Of a stretch of 64,000 nucleotides of DNA, positions 56,816 through 64,000 are shown piece by piece. The position numbers were made by a program, and so were the translations under genes. Within the stretch, counting starts at the first letter, position 1, and the number at the start of each line of letters is the position of its first letter. The stretch comes from Marinobacter alexandrii (GTDB lineage: Bacteria > Pseudomonadota > Gammaproteobacteria > Pseudomonadales > Oleiphilaceae), in contig NZ_SWKM01000011.1 in assembly GCF_005871205.1 (NCBI RefSeq), positions 682,001-746,000 on the forward strand, given 5' to 3'. The notes beneath the pieces were generated by a model that made no database searches, had not been told where the DNA came from, and saw only the letters and a list, made by a program, of their open reading frames with translations.

Positions 56816-57598
56816 TCAGCGAGCGGAGCCAGAGCGACTCGAGGCGAGATGGGATTTAAGGTGTCGGAAAAGGAGGCTGCGGTCTTCTCCCAGGAGAAAG
56901 ACTCGTGTTCCCCGCTCATGCCATTCGTTCAATTGGTCTGGAGTTCGGGGCAATGCGCAGAACTCCACCGGGAGACCGCGGCAGCTGCGCGCAAGCGCAT
57001 CAATTGCCTCGGTGACTTTCGGATGAAGCGGCTCGCCGGGACAACCCAGGGACTGCGATAGATCCACAGCGCCGGGCAATACCCAATCCACGCCGGGAAC
57101 GCTCATAATCGCGTCCCGGTTTTCCAGGCCCTCCAGATCCTCGATCATGAGCACAACGAGGACCTCCTGGTTGGCCTGGTGGAGGTAGTCTTTCAGTGGA
57201 AGTGTGCCGAAACCTGTGGTTCGCCCGCCTGTGATGCCGCGCTGTCCCATCGGCGCGTAACGGGCCATCTGGACTACGTCGCGAGCTTCTTGAGCCGTGC
57301 GAACCCGGGGAACAACAATGCCTTGGGCGCCGGAGTCCAGCGCCCGAGTAATCGACGCGTAGTCAACCCCGGGTACCCGAACCAGTGGCGTAATGGCAGC
57401 ACACTCTGCGGCGCGGATCATGTGCTCTAGAGACTCAGGGTTGGTCGACATGTGCTCGGTATCTAATATGACAAAGTCATAGCCGGCATAGCCGATCATT
57501 TCGACCATCCATGGTGTAGGTACGGCGTTTAGCAGGCCGTAGGCAGCCCGGCCCTCGGAGATCGTTCGGCGCGCGTGATTGGGTGTAAGCAAAACCAA
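56816..57598 (-). CDS. HpcH/HpaI-family protein, proposed SbnG-like citrate synthase
   Basis: 260-aa HpcH/HpaI class II aldolase fold. Motifs: YDFVILDTEHMSTNPESLEHM, PLVRVPGVDYASITRALDSGAQGIVVPRVRTAQEA, RGITGGRTTGFG, and VLMIEDLEGLENRDAIMSVPGVDWVLPGAVDLSQSLG (metal-binding Glu and Asp). In staphyloferrin B synthesis SbnG, of this family and length, makes citrate from oxaloacetate and acetyl-CoA. As vibrioferrin also contains citrate, the same role is likely; a true aldolase remains possible. It heads the operon. Start is TTG (57598); a TTG at 57592 has better spacing from AAGGGA. Confidence 0.75.
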   Translation of the reverse strand: MVLLTPNHARRTISEGRAAYGLLNAVPTPWMVEMIGYAGYDFVILDTEHMSTNPESLEHMIRAAECAAITPLVRVPGVDYASITRALDSGAQGIVVPRVRTAQEARDVVQMARYAPMGQRGITGGRTTGFGTLPLKDYLHQANQEVLVVLMIEDLEGLENRDAIMSVPGVDWVLPGAVDLSQSLGCPGEPLHPKVTEAIDALARSCRGLPVEFCALPRTPDQLNEWHERGTRVFLLGEDRSLLFRHLKSHLASSRSGSAR

Positions 57599-57610
57599 AT
57601 TCCCTTTAAT

Positions 57611-57636
57611 GCGAATCTAAATGAGAAATGTTCGCA
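57611..57636 (-). promoter_or_regulatory. Fur-like dyad before the siderophore biosynthesis operon
   Basis: A GCGAA...TTCGC dyad enclosing AATGAGAAATG. The 7-1-7 Fur reading at 57622-57636 (TGAGAAA-T-GTTCGCA) matches 9 of 14 positions. It lies 13-38 bp before the first start codon. Weaker than the pvuA box. Confidence 0.45.
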
Positions 57637-57692
57637 AATAAGAGTAGTCGATTTTTGACTTGTTAATCAAGGCTTATGTGGTTGGAGGCTTT

Positions 57693-58358
57693 CTAATGGG
57701 TGTCATCAAACAGATATCCCTGGCCGCGTCGTGTTGCTATAGCGTCAGCGCCAACCAGCTTTCTGAGGCGGCGAATATAGGCCTCGATAACATTGTCACT
57801 CGGGCTGTCATTCAGGTTGTAGAGCTGCTCCATGAGCTGTTCCTTCGAAAACACATGGCCTGGGCGGCTCATCAGGCAACGAAGTAAACGGAACTCGGTG
57901 CCGGTCAGGCTGCGCTCGGTACCATCATGCATTTTCAGGGTTTGGCGATTTTCGTCCAGTTCGTAGGAGCCCGCTTTTACAGAGGACTGCACTCGTCCTT
58001 CACTTCGCCGCACAATGGCATTCAGCCTGGCGATCAGTTCTTCTGTTTGAAAGGGTTTGGCGAGGTAATCGTCGGCACCCGCTTTCAGGCCGTTTACCTT
58101 GTCTTGCCAGTCACCACGCGCAGTGAGGATCAGGACAGGGAAGTTGGTATTGTTTATCCGCCACTGTCGAAGCACGTTCAAGCCGTTTCCGTCTGGCAAG
58201 CCCAGGTCCAGAATGCCAATCCGGTAGTCTTCTTGCTGGCCCAGGGCAATCGCTTCTCTGGCTGTTCGCGTGGTGTCCACGCTGAAGCCCGCTTTTTCGA
58301 GCTGGCCGGATAGACCCTCAGCCAGCAAACGATCATCTTCGACCAGCAATAATCTCAT
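57693..58358 (-). CDS. OmpR/PhoB-family response regulator without adjacent kinase
   Basis: 221 aa. Receiver domain with acidic pair VEDD, phospho-Asp in GILDLGLPDGNG, Thr (LILTARG) and Lys (YLAKPF), then a winged-helix domain (LTGTEFRLLRCLMSRPGHVFSKEQLMEQLYN; IEAYIRRLRKLVG). QseB/PmrA/CopR type. Such genes are usually followed by a histidine kinase; here the next downstream gene is the siderophore aldolase. Divergent from the copper operon, which it may control. Confidence 0.88.
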   Translation of the reverse strand: MRLLLVEDDRLLAEGLSGQLEKAGFSVDTTRTAREAIALGQQEDYRIGILDLGLPDGNGLNVLRQWRINNTNFPVLILTARGDWQDKVNGLKAGADDYLAKPFQTEELIARLNAIVRRSEGRVQSSVKAGSYELDENRQTLKMHDGTERSLTGTEFRLLRCLMSRPGHVFSKEQLMEQLYNLNDSPSDNVIEAYIRRLRKLVGADAIATRRGQGYLFDDTH

Positions 58359-58465
58359 CGCTTACTTCCTTCACAGTGCTGTTTGTATCCGCGTGAGTGC
58401 CGCCAATTAAGCTGAATCGAGTCTGAATCGTTAATTGTTTGTCATTTTCAGAAAGGATTCAGTTT

Positions 58466-58485
58466 GATAGGCGATGGTGCCTATC
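58466..58485. promoter_or_regulatory. Perfect inverted repeat in front of the copper operon
   Basis: GATAGGC-GATGGT-GCCTATC, 7-bp arms with a 6-bp spacer, between the divergent regulator (58358) and the cupredoxin (58557). An operator is likely; the binding factor is unknown. Confidence 0.5.
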
Positions 58486-58556
58486 GTACCCGCTAAGCGC
58501 TCATCTACCGAGCAAGTAGCCATCTTTTTATAAGTCAAATGCCAGGAGACGTATTG

Positions 58557-59084
58557 ATGAGCGCACCAAGAATCGTAATTGCCACATTGGCTATGTCCGT
58601 TGCAACGATCGCCATGGGAGCCGGGTCTCACCAGGGCGGCCATGGTCACGGCGTGTCAGGCGGTAAGCCGGGTGAAGCTTCTGAGGCCACCCGAACTATT
58701 AACATTAATATGCATGATAATTATTACGAGCCCGAGTCTATTGACGTTAAAGCCGGTGAAACGGTGCGTTTGGTGGTTTCGAACAAAGGCAGTCTGGTGC
58801 ATGAGTTTAATATCGGTACGCCTGACATGCACGAGGCCAGGCAGGCGGAAATGACGATGTTGGTTCAACACGGGGTCATCCAGGGCGGCACACTGAATCG
58901 AGGCATGATGGAAATGGGTAATGGCCACTCCATGAAGCAGGACGATCCGAACAGCATGTTGCTGGAGCCTGGCGGGAGCAGGGAAGTCGTCTGGAAATTC
59001 ACGGGTTCCGGCGACATTGAGTTCGCCTGTAATGTTCCAGGGCACTACCAGGCTGGCATGTACGGCGACGTAAACTTTAACTGA
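58557..59084 (+). CDS. Periplasmic cupredoxin (CopI-like copper resistance protein)
   Basis: 175 aa: signal peptide (IVIATLAMSVATIAMGAGS), a short His/Gly-rich stretch (HQGGHGHG), then one cupredoxin domain. Type 1 copper ligands: His82 (VHEF), Cys158, His163 and Met168 (CNVPGHYQAGM). A Met/His-containing insert (HGVIQGG...MMEMGNGHSM) lies between. AGGAG is eight bases before ATG 58557. Likely binds periplasmic copper and may pass electrons or copper to the oxidase that follows. Confidence 0.82.
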   Translation: MSAPRIVIATLAMSVATIAMGAGSHQGGHGHGVSGGKPGEASEATRTININMHDNYYEPESIDVKAGETVRLVVSNKGSLVHEFNIGTPDMHEARQAEMTMLVQHGVIQGGTLNRGMMEMGNGHSMKQDDPNSMLLEPGGSREVVWKFTGSGDIEFACNVPGHYQAGMYGDVNFN

Positions 59085-59179
59085 TCGTCCTTTACAGCTT
59101 TATAGGGTGTGGAATGCCAGTCGCTGATTGGCATCCTGTGCGGTCACAACGATAACTGAGTAGTTGGGAGTAGAGATTC

Positions 59180-60934
59180 ATGAAAACGGCCTTTCTGGCA
59201 GGTGCCTTAAGCCTGCTGCTGCCCGTCATCGGGTTGGCGGGAGAGTACAACCTGACGGTTGACCGAGTCGAAATTGATACCGGGGATTTTGTTAAAACAG
59301 GAATTGGCTATAACGGAAAATCCCCCGGCCCGGTGCTTCGCTTCAAGGAAGGCGAGAAGGTTTCAATCAATGTAACCAATAACCTGGAGGAGATGACCTC
59401 CATCCATTGGCATGGATTAATCCTCCCGTTTGAACAGGACGGTGTGCCGGGTATCAGCTTCCCGGGAATCAAGCCGGGGCAAACCTTCACCTATAACTTC
59501 CCCATCACTCAATCCGGTACCTACTGGTTCCACAGTCATTCGGGTTTCCAGGAGCCCGATGGCGCCTACGGTGCCATTGTTATCGAGCCTGAAGGGCGTG
59601 AACCCTTCCGGTACGACCGTGAGTACGTGGTCCAGCTAACAGATAAACACCCGCACTCGGGTGATCGCATCATGCGGAATCTGAAAATGATGCCGGACTA
59701 TTACAACCGTGAGCAGCAAACAGTTGGCGAATTCTTTTCGGACGTTTCCGCTCAGGGCTTCATGAATACCGTTAAGGATCGCCTGGCTTGGGGCGGCATG
59801 CGCATGATGAAAGCCGACGTTGAGGACCTGCAGGGTTTTACCGGCCTCATTAATGGCAAGGGGCCAGACCAGAACTGGACGGGACTTTTTCAGCCGGGTG
59901 AACGGATTCGCCTGCGTTTTATTAACTCGTCAGCCATGACCTATTTTGATGTTCGGATACCCGGCCTGGATATGACCGTTGTGCAGGCAGACGGCAACAA
60001 TGTCCAGCCCGTTAGTGTGGATGAGTTCCGTATCGGTGTGGCCGAAACCTACGATGTGATTGTGAGACCAAGAGACGAGAAGGCCTATACGATTTTTGCG
60101 GAGTCCATGGGGCGCTCCGGCTACGCGAGGGCAACGTTGGCGCCGAGGGACGGCATGGAGGCTCCTGTGCCTGAACTGAGCAAGCCTGCAAGGTTGACGA
60201 TGGCAGACATGGGCGGAATGCACGGTATGGATCATAGCGGTATGGAAGGCATGGAAAGCATGGACCATTCCACAATGGGCGAAATGGACCATTCCGAGAT
60301 GAAGGGCATGGACCATGCTGGCATGCAAGACATGGATCGTTCTGGAATGAAGGGCATGGATCACTCAGCCATGGGTCACGGCTCAGAAATGTCGGCAGGT
60401 GGCGCCAGCGATCCGTTCTACGCCGAGGGTAGTGGCCTGGTTCCAACAGCAGCCAATGGCGGAAAATTCCTGTCTTATGCCGATCTGAAAGCGCAAAAGC
60501 CTTTGTACGATGAACGCGAAGCCACTCGGGAAATCGAGCTGCGTCTGACGGGCAATATGGAGCGCTACACCTGGAGCATCAATGGGGTCAAATACGAGGA
60601 TGCGGATCCTATTCGGCTGCAATACGGTGAGCGGGTTCGGTTCAAATTCGTCAATGAGACGATGATGACGCATCCCATGCATCTGCACGGCATGTGGTCG
60701 ATGCTGGACGTTGGTGCGGGTCAGTTTAACCCCGTCAAGCACACCATCAGTGTTCAGCCAGGCACTACGGTATATATGGAAACCGAGGTGGATGAGCCTG
60801 GTCAATGGGCATTCCATTGCCATCTGTCTTACCACGCTGCAGCCGGTATGTTCCGTAAGGTTATCGTTGAGGGCGGCCCGGAGAGCGCCCAGGCTGCTGA
60901 AGCGGACACCGAAAAAGCAGGAGGTGAGGCATGA
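59180..60934 (+). CDS. copA: CopA/PcoA-type multicopper oxidase with Met-rich segment
   Basis: 584-aa periplasmic oxidase, probably Cu(I) to Cu(II). Copper-binding motifs: [36 protein letters not shown] and [15 protein letters not shown]. Between domains 2 and 3 (about residues 341-403) is a segment of repeated M-D-H-S/A-x-M units, a copper sponge as in PcoA. Signal peptide is Sec-type ([20 protein letters not shown]) without the twin-arginine of classical CopA, which would imply copper loading in the periplasm. Confidence 0.9.
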   Translation: MKTAFLAGALSLLLPVIGLAGEYNLTVDRVEIDTGDFVKTGIGYNGKSPGPVLRFKEGEKVSINVTNNLEEMTSIHWHGLILPFEQDGVPGISFPGIKPGQTFTYNFPITQSGTYWFHSHSGFQEPDGAYGAIVIEPEGREPFRYDREYVVQLTDKHPHSGDRIMRNLKMMPDYYNREQQTVGEFFSDVSAQGFMNTVKDRLAWGGMRMMKADVEDLQGFTGLINGKGPDQNWTGLFQPGERIRLRFINSSAMTYFDVRIPGLDMTVVQADGNNVQPVSVDEFRIGVAETYDVIVRPRDEKAYTIFAESMGRSGYARATLAPRDGMEAPVPELSKPARLTMADMGGMHGMDHSGMEGMESMDHSTMGEMDHSEMKGMDHAGMQDMDRSGMKGMDHSAMGHGSEMSAGGASDPFYAEGSGLVPTAANGGKFLSYADLKAQKPLYDEREATREIELRLTGNMERYTWSINGVKYEDADPIRLQYGERVRFKFVNETMMTHPMHLHGMWSMLDVGAGQFNPVKHTISVQPGTTVYMETEVDEPGQWAFHCHLSYHAAAGMFRKVIVEGGPESAQAAEADTEKAGGEA

Positions 60935-61680
60935 GTCGTGGTATCTCACTGATAGCGTTCGTTGTGTTGGGCCTGGGCCTTATGCCAGCCATGAGTTTTG
61001 CCCAAGAGCGGATGGACGACACCACCGCACGAAAAATGCCACTCAAGATTTGGGGGGTTCAGTTTGAAGAGTTTGAATACCGCTACAGCGATGATGACGA
61101 AGAATTGGGATCCTGGGACGGGGATATCTTCTACGGCACCGACGATCTGAAAGTCCGCTGGCTTACAAAAGGTGAATATGCCGTTGACGAGCAGGCCTAT
61201 GAAAAGCTGGAGAATCAGTTGGTTGGCCAAATGCCTGTATCTGACTTTTTCGATGCCAAGGCCGGGGTACGGTTCGATACGCCGGAAGGTCCCGACCGCA
61301 CATACGGGGTTGTCGGGATCACCGGACTTGCCCCGCAATGGTTTGAAATTGACGCGAATCTCTACGTCAGTGAGGAGGGGGACACCTCGGCAGAGCTGGA
61401 TGCTGAGTACGAGCTCTTGCTGACCAATCGGTTGATTCTTGCGGCCGCGCTTGATGCGACGGTGGCCTTTAGTGAGGATCGCGAAATTGGCGTTGGCAAG
61501 GGTCTGGTGTCCACTGAAACAGGGCTAAGGTTAAGCTATGACCTGATCGACCGCTCGTTCTCTCCCTATATCGGAGTGGTTCATGAGCGTAAATATGGGG
61601 ATTCAGAGGACTTTGTGCGAGCAGAGGGCGGCGATGCCGAAAGCTGGTTCGCGGTGCTTGGTGCCAGACTTTCCTTTTAA
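60931..61680 (+). CDS. copB: CopB, outer-membrane copper resistance protein
   Basis: 249 aa: signal peptide ([19 protein letters not shown]), then CopB beta-barrel features ([73 protein letters not shown] pattern) ending LGARLSF. It lacks the long Met-rich N-terminus of Pseudomonas CopB. Overlaps copA by four bases (ATGA) with AGGAGG upstream. Confidence 0.9.
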   Translation: MSRGISLIAFVVLGLGLMPAMSFAQERMDDTTARKMPLKIWGVQFEEFEYRYSDDDEELGSWDGDIFYGTDDLKVRWLTKGEYAVDEQAYEKLENQLVGQMPVSDFFDAKAGVRFDTPEGPDRTYGVVGITGLAPQWFEIDANLYVSEEGDTSAELDAEYELLLTNRLILAAALDATVAFSEDREIGVGKGLVSTETGLRLSYDLIDRSFSPYIGVVHERKYGDSEDFVRAEGGDAESWFAVLGARLSF

Positions 61681-61727
61681 TGAAGTGCATTCAAGATAAT
61701 GCAGATACAACCAAACGGGAGTGAGAA

Positions 61728-62471
61728 ATGCGCATCTTGTACAGTATTTTTGTCTTGGGTGTGGTGCTGGCGTTGAGCGGCTTCGCTTTCATTCACAGTG
61801 GCGTCTACAACGTGACTGCGATGGATGAGCACAGCTCTTTGGGTAAGTGGGCGCTTCACACGACGATGAAAAACTCGGTGGAAGCGCGGGGCTCAGAGGT
61901 CGATGTGCCGAGCAATCTGGCCAGCGAAGAGATGATCCGCCAGGGAGCCCGGGGATATGACCAGCTTTGCGTTGCCTGTCACCTGAAACCAGGCCTGGAA
62001 GATACGCTACTCAGACAGGGGCTTAATCCAACGCCACCGTCGCTGACGGAAGCGGGACCCTTCGGCCCGGGAGAGCAGTTCTGGATCATCAAAAACGGTA
62101 TAAAGATGACGGGTATGCCCGCGTGGGGTGTCACTCATGATGATAAGGACCTCTGGGAAATCACGGCATTTATCCAGCGCTTACCCAGTCTCTCAGAGGC
62201 GGAATACACACGATTGGTTCAGCCTGAACCCGGTGTCCAGGCAAAGGCGGACGACGGCCATGATCATGACCACGGCAACATGGATGGCATGATGATGATG
62301 GGCGAGTCATCGCAGGGCGAATCCTCACACGGTGCGCCAGGCCACCACGCCATGTCTGGGCAGGATAGTGCCAGCCAGTCTGAGGCCTCGGGCCATCACA
62401 GTGAAAAAGAGCCAAAAGCGGCGAGTGAGCCCAAGGCCGATGATCATTACGCGGATGGCCACAGTCATTAA
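61728..62471 (+). CDS. Cytochrome c with His/Met-rich metal-binding tail
   Basis: 247 aa: N-terminal membrane anchor or signal (ILYSIFVLGVVLALSGFAF), one class I haem site CVACH (81-85) with Met130 as likely sixth ligand (TGMPAWG), then from about residue 172 a disordered tail with HDHDH, MDGMMMMG, HHAM and a final HSH. GGGAG precedes the ATG. As last gene of the operon it may carry electrons from Cu(I) oxidation or hold copper. Confidence 0.82.
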   Translation: MRILYSIFVLGVVLALSGFAFIHSGVYNVTAMDEHSSLGKWALHTTMKNSVEARGSEVDVPSNLASEEMIRQGARGYDQLCVACHLKPGLEDTLLRQGLNPTPPSLTEAGPFGPGEQFWIIKNGIKMTGMPAWGVTHDDKDLWEITAFIQRLPSLSEAEYTRLVQPEPGVQAKADDGHDHDHGNMDGMMMMGESSQGESSHGAPGHHAMSGQDSASQSEASGHHSEKEPKAASEPKADDHYADGHSH

Positions 62472-62488
62472 GAGGGGCCGCTACCCGA

Positions 62489-62510
62489 GGTCGCGGTGTA
62501 TCCCGCGACC
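62489..62510. terminator. Hairpin at the end of the copper operon
   Basis: GGTCGCGG-TGTATC-CCGCGACC, an 8-bp perfect stem between the convergent stops of the cytochrome and channel genes. No T-tract. Confidence 0.6.
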
Positions 62511-62512
62511 GT

Positions 62513-63328
62513 CTACCGCTCCAGTTTTGCTGTCAGTTCGTCCAGCTTATGCTGGACGTTATGGAGCTGCTTAACGATCTCGTCCCGCTCAGCGTGTGCC
62601 TTCTGGGCCTCTTGGGCATTCTGTTCCTCGCTCATCACCTCCAGAATCGCACCGATCATCATGTTCAGGAACACGAAGGCCGTCAGGAAGATGAACGTCA
62701 GATAGTACAGCCAACTGAGCGGGTAGGGCTCCATGGTGGCATACATGATGTCGGTCCAGTCCTCAAAGGTGGCAACCCGGAACAGTGTCAGCATGGCGAT
62801 GGCAACATCGCCCCAGAGATCAGGGTCGACGCTGGCGAAGAAGATGGCGCCCATGGCCGCGTAGATGTAGAAGATGATGAACATCAGCAGGGCGATGTAG
62901 CCCATGCGCGGAATTGCCTTCAGCAGCGAATTGATCAGGAAACGCAGCTCCGGCACCACCGACACCAGGCGCAGCACCCGGAATACCCGCAGCAATCGGC
63001 CCAGCAGAACCGCGTCGGAATTGTCTAACGGGATCAGGCTGCCGATAACCACGATGGTGTCGAACAGGTTCCAGCCGTCCATTAGGAAACGGCGCTTGGT
63101 CGGACAGGCGGCAAAGCGGAACAGAATTTCGATCAGGAAGAACGCGGTGATGGCGTTGTCCATCCCGGTCAGCCCTTGTTCCACCAGCGGCGGCAGGTCG
63201 TAGGTCTTGGCCCCGATGGTCAGCGCCGACAGGATGATGATGGCAATGACAATGCCCTGAAATAGCTTGCTGGACTCAATCCGGCGCAGTTGCTCGGACG
63301 CTGAGGACGGGCTTAATTCGGATGACAT
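62513..63328 (-). CDS. BacNav-type voltage-gated cation channel
   Basis: 271-aa six-segment channel subunit (tetramer). S4 has arginines every third residue (R111, R114, R117, R120). Pore filter is TFEDWTD (187-193), against TLESWSM in NavAb; acidic residues at the two extra positions resemble Ca-selective designs (TLDDWSD). A C-terminal coiled coil follows (about residues 235-271, heptads of Ala/Leu/Val). The start is uncertain: ATGs at 63337 and 63328 and a GTG at 63355 are all possible and none has a good ribosome-binding site. Confidence 0.88.
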   Translation of the reverse strand: MSSELSPSSASEQLRRIESSKLFQGIVIAIIILSALTIGAKTYDLPPLVEQGLTGMDNAITAFFLIEILFRFAACPTKRRFLMDGWNLFDTIVVIGSLIPLDNSDAVLLGRLLRVFRVLRLVSVVPELRFLINSLLKAIPRMGYIALLMFIIFYIYAAMGAIFFASVDPDLWGDVAIAMLTLFRVATFEDWTDIMYATMEPYPLSWLYYLTFIFLTAFVFLNMMIGAILEVMSEEQNAQEAQKAHAERDEIVKQLHNVQHKLDELTAKLER

Positions 63329-63487
63329 GGCAGGCATCAACTCCAGATAATTCACGAAAGGGCGAAATTTTAAAGGGCGGCGGCGGGATTGGATAGCCTG
63401 AATTCCCGTCAGGTCCGGCGGAAATCAATTTCTCAAAGGCAATAAACCTCGCTTATTCAGCAGGATCAGGAATATTGATTCGCGGAA

Positions 63488-63506
63488 TATGGAAACGCTT
63501 TCCATA
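63488..63506. promoter_or_regulatory. 19-bp perfect dyad before the transporter
   Basis: TATGGAAA-CGC-TTTCCATA lies 42-60 bp before the ATG at 63548, resembling LacI-family operators in its AAA-CG-TTT centre though with one extra base. It could equally act as a hairpin in the leader. Confidence 0.45.
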
Positions 63507-63547
63507 CTCAAAGCACAAACAAAAAAACCATAAGCGAGTTAATTCCC

Positions 63548-64000
63548 ATGTCAGAGAGACCTGAGTTGCCCGGCTGGCGCTGGGGGCCGTTCACCTTTCG
63601 CCTGCCTTTTTATCACACGCGCCTGTGCTGGCCTGAATTCTTGCAGGGGCTGTTTGTCTCTGCCGCCACCGGTATGGCGCTGATCCCGGTCATGACTGCA
63701 TTCTTCGGCCTGAGCTTTGAGGAAGCGGTGGCGCTGTCGATGATTCATGCCTCATTGATTGCATCAGCGGTGATTGTCTTTGGCGAACCCTACGCCGGCG
63801 GCTGGATAACACCTGCGTTACCGTTGATTCTTGCTTTCGTCATTGGCGGCTACGAAGACCCGGTCAGCCGGTTCCAGGCGATGACTGCGCTGAGCCTTGT
63901 GTTCGCAGGGCTGGTTTTGTTTCTGGGGATCACTGGATTGGGCCGGCGATTTGTGGTCTGGCTACCGGACACCCTCAAGGCAGGTATTATCCTTGGCGCC
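63548..64000 (+). CDS. Multi-spanning membrane transporter (3' end outside window)
   Basis: First 151 codons of a membrane protein running off the right end. It begins MSERPELPGWRWGPFTFRLPF, then has about four hydrophobic segments with FVSAATGMALIPVMTAFFGLSF, IASAVIVFGEPYAGGWITPALP, LILAFVIGGYEDP and LSLVFAGLVLFLGITGLG, and ends GIILGA. The pattern fits SulP/NCS2 (SLC26/SLC23)-fold transporters, but substrate and exact family cannot be told from this part. Confidence 0.6.
   Translation, partial: MSERPELPGWRWGPFTFRLPFYHTRLCWPEFLQGLFVSAATGMALIPVMTAFFGLSFEEAVALSMIHASLIASAVIVFGEPYAGGWITPALPLILAFVIGGYEDPVSRFQAMTALSLVFAGLVLFLGITGLGRRFVVWLPDTLKAGIILGA

Overview
The window looks like the chromosome of a marine gammaproteobacterium, most likely Marinobacter or a close relative. 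This is inferred from gene content (a vibrioferrin-type siderophore locus, a denitrification-linked nar/ubiUVT region, a SUF-only Fe-S operon) and protein character, not from a marker gene or a search. Coding density is high and most intergenic gaps are short.

1-11.5 kb is an anaerobic respiration module. The end of a NarL-type regulator is followed by ubiT, ubiV and ubiU (oxygen-independent ubiquinone synthesis), hemN (oxygen-independent haem synthesis), a Yip1-type membrane protein, three NarK-family nitrate/nitrite transporters, a globin and a universal stress protein. Five FNR/Anr-like dyads lie in front of these genes, one a perfect consensus. This ties quinone and haem supply, nitrate traffic and stress functions to one low-oxygen signal.

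11.7-13.7 kb is a small, decayed, AT-rich island in tRNA-Phe(GAA). A 53-bp copy of the tRNA 3' end lies about 1.9 kb from the intact tRNA. Between them are an unrecognised 244-aa gene, a broken tyrosine recombinase and a 55-aa ORF.

13.8-34.5 kb is housekeeping: asmA-mutY-yggX, hisBHAF, gpmI-envC-ctpA-yibQ (minus strand) facing yibN and secB, trmL, a thiolase, a pteridine reductase, a cca lacking its HD motif, a TraF-like outer-membrane protein, and flgP/flgT-like genes.

34.6-41.1 kb is a seven-gene suf operon (sufBCDSATE) driven by a sigma70 promoter with an IscR type 1-like site across its core. A stand-alone AraC DNA-binding domain and fabA-fabB follow.

43.5-57.6 kb is a minus-strand siderophore locus that matches vibrioferrin gene for gene (pvsABCDE then pvuABCDE). 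It is headed by an HpcH/HpaI-family protein that I propose is an SbnG-like citrate synthase feeding the pathway. Fur-like dyads precede both transcription units.

57.7-62.5 kb holds an orphan OmpR-type regulator divergent from a copper-handling operon: a cupredoxin, a Met-rich multicopper oxidase, CopB, and a cytochrome c with a His/Met-rich tail. The window ends with a BacNav-type channel whose filter looks Ca2+-like, and the start of a multi-spanning transporter.
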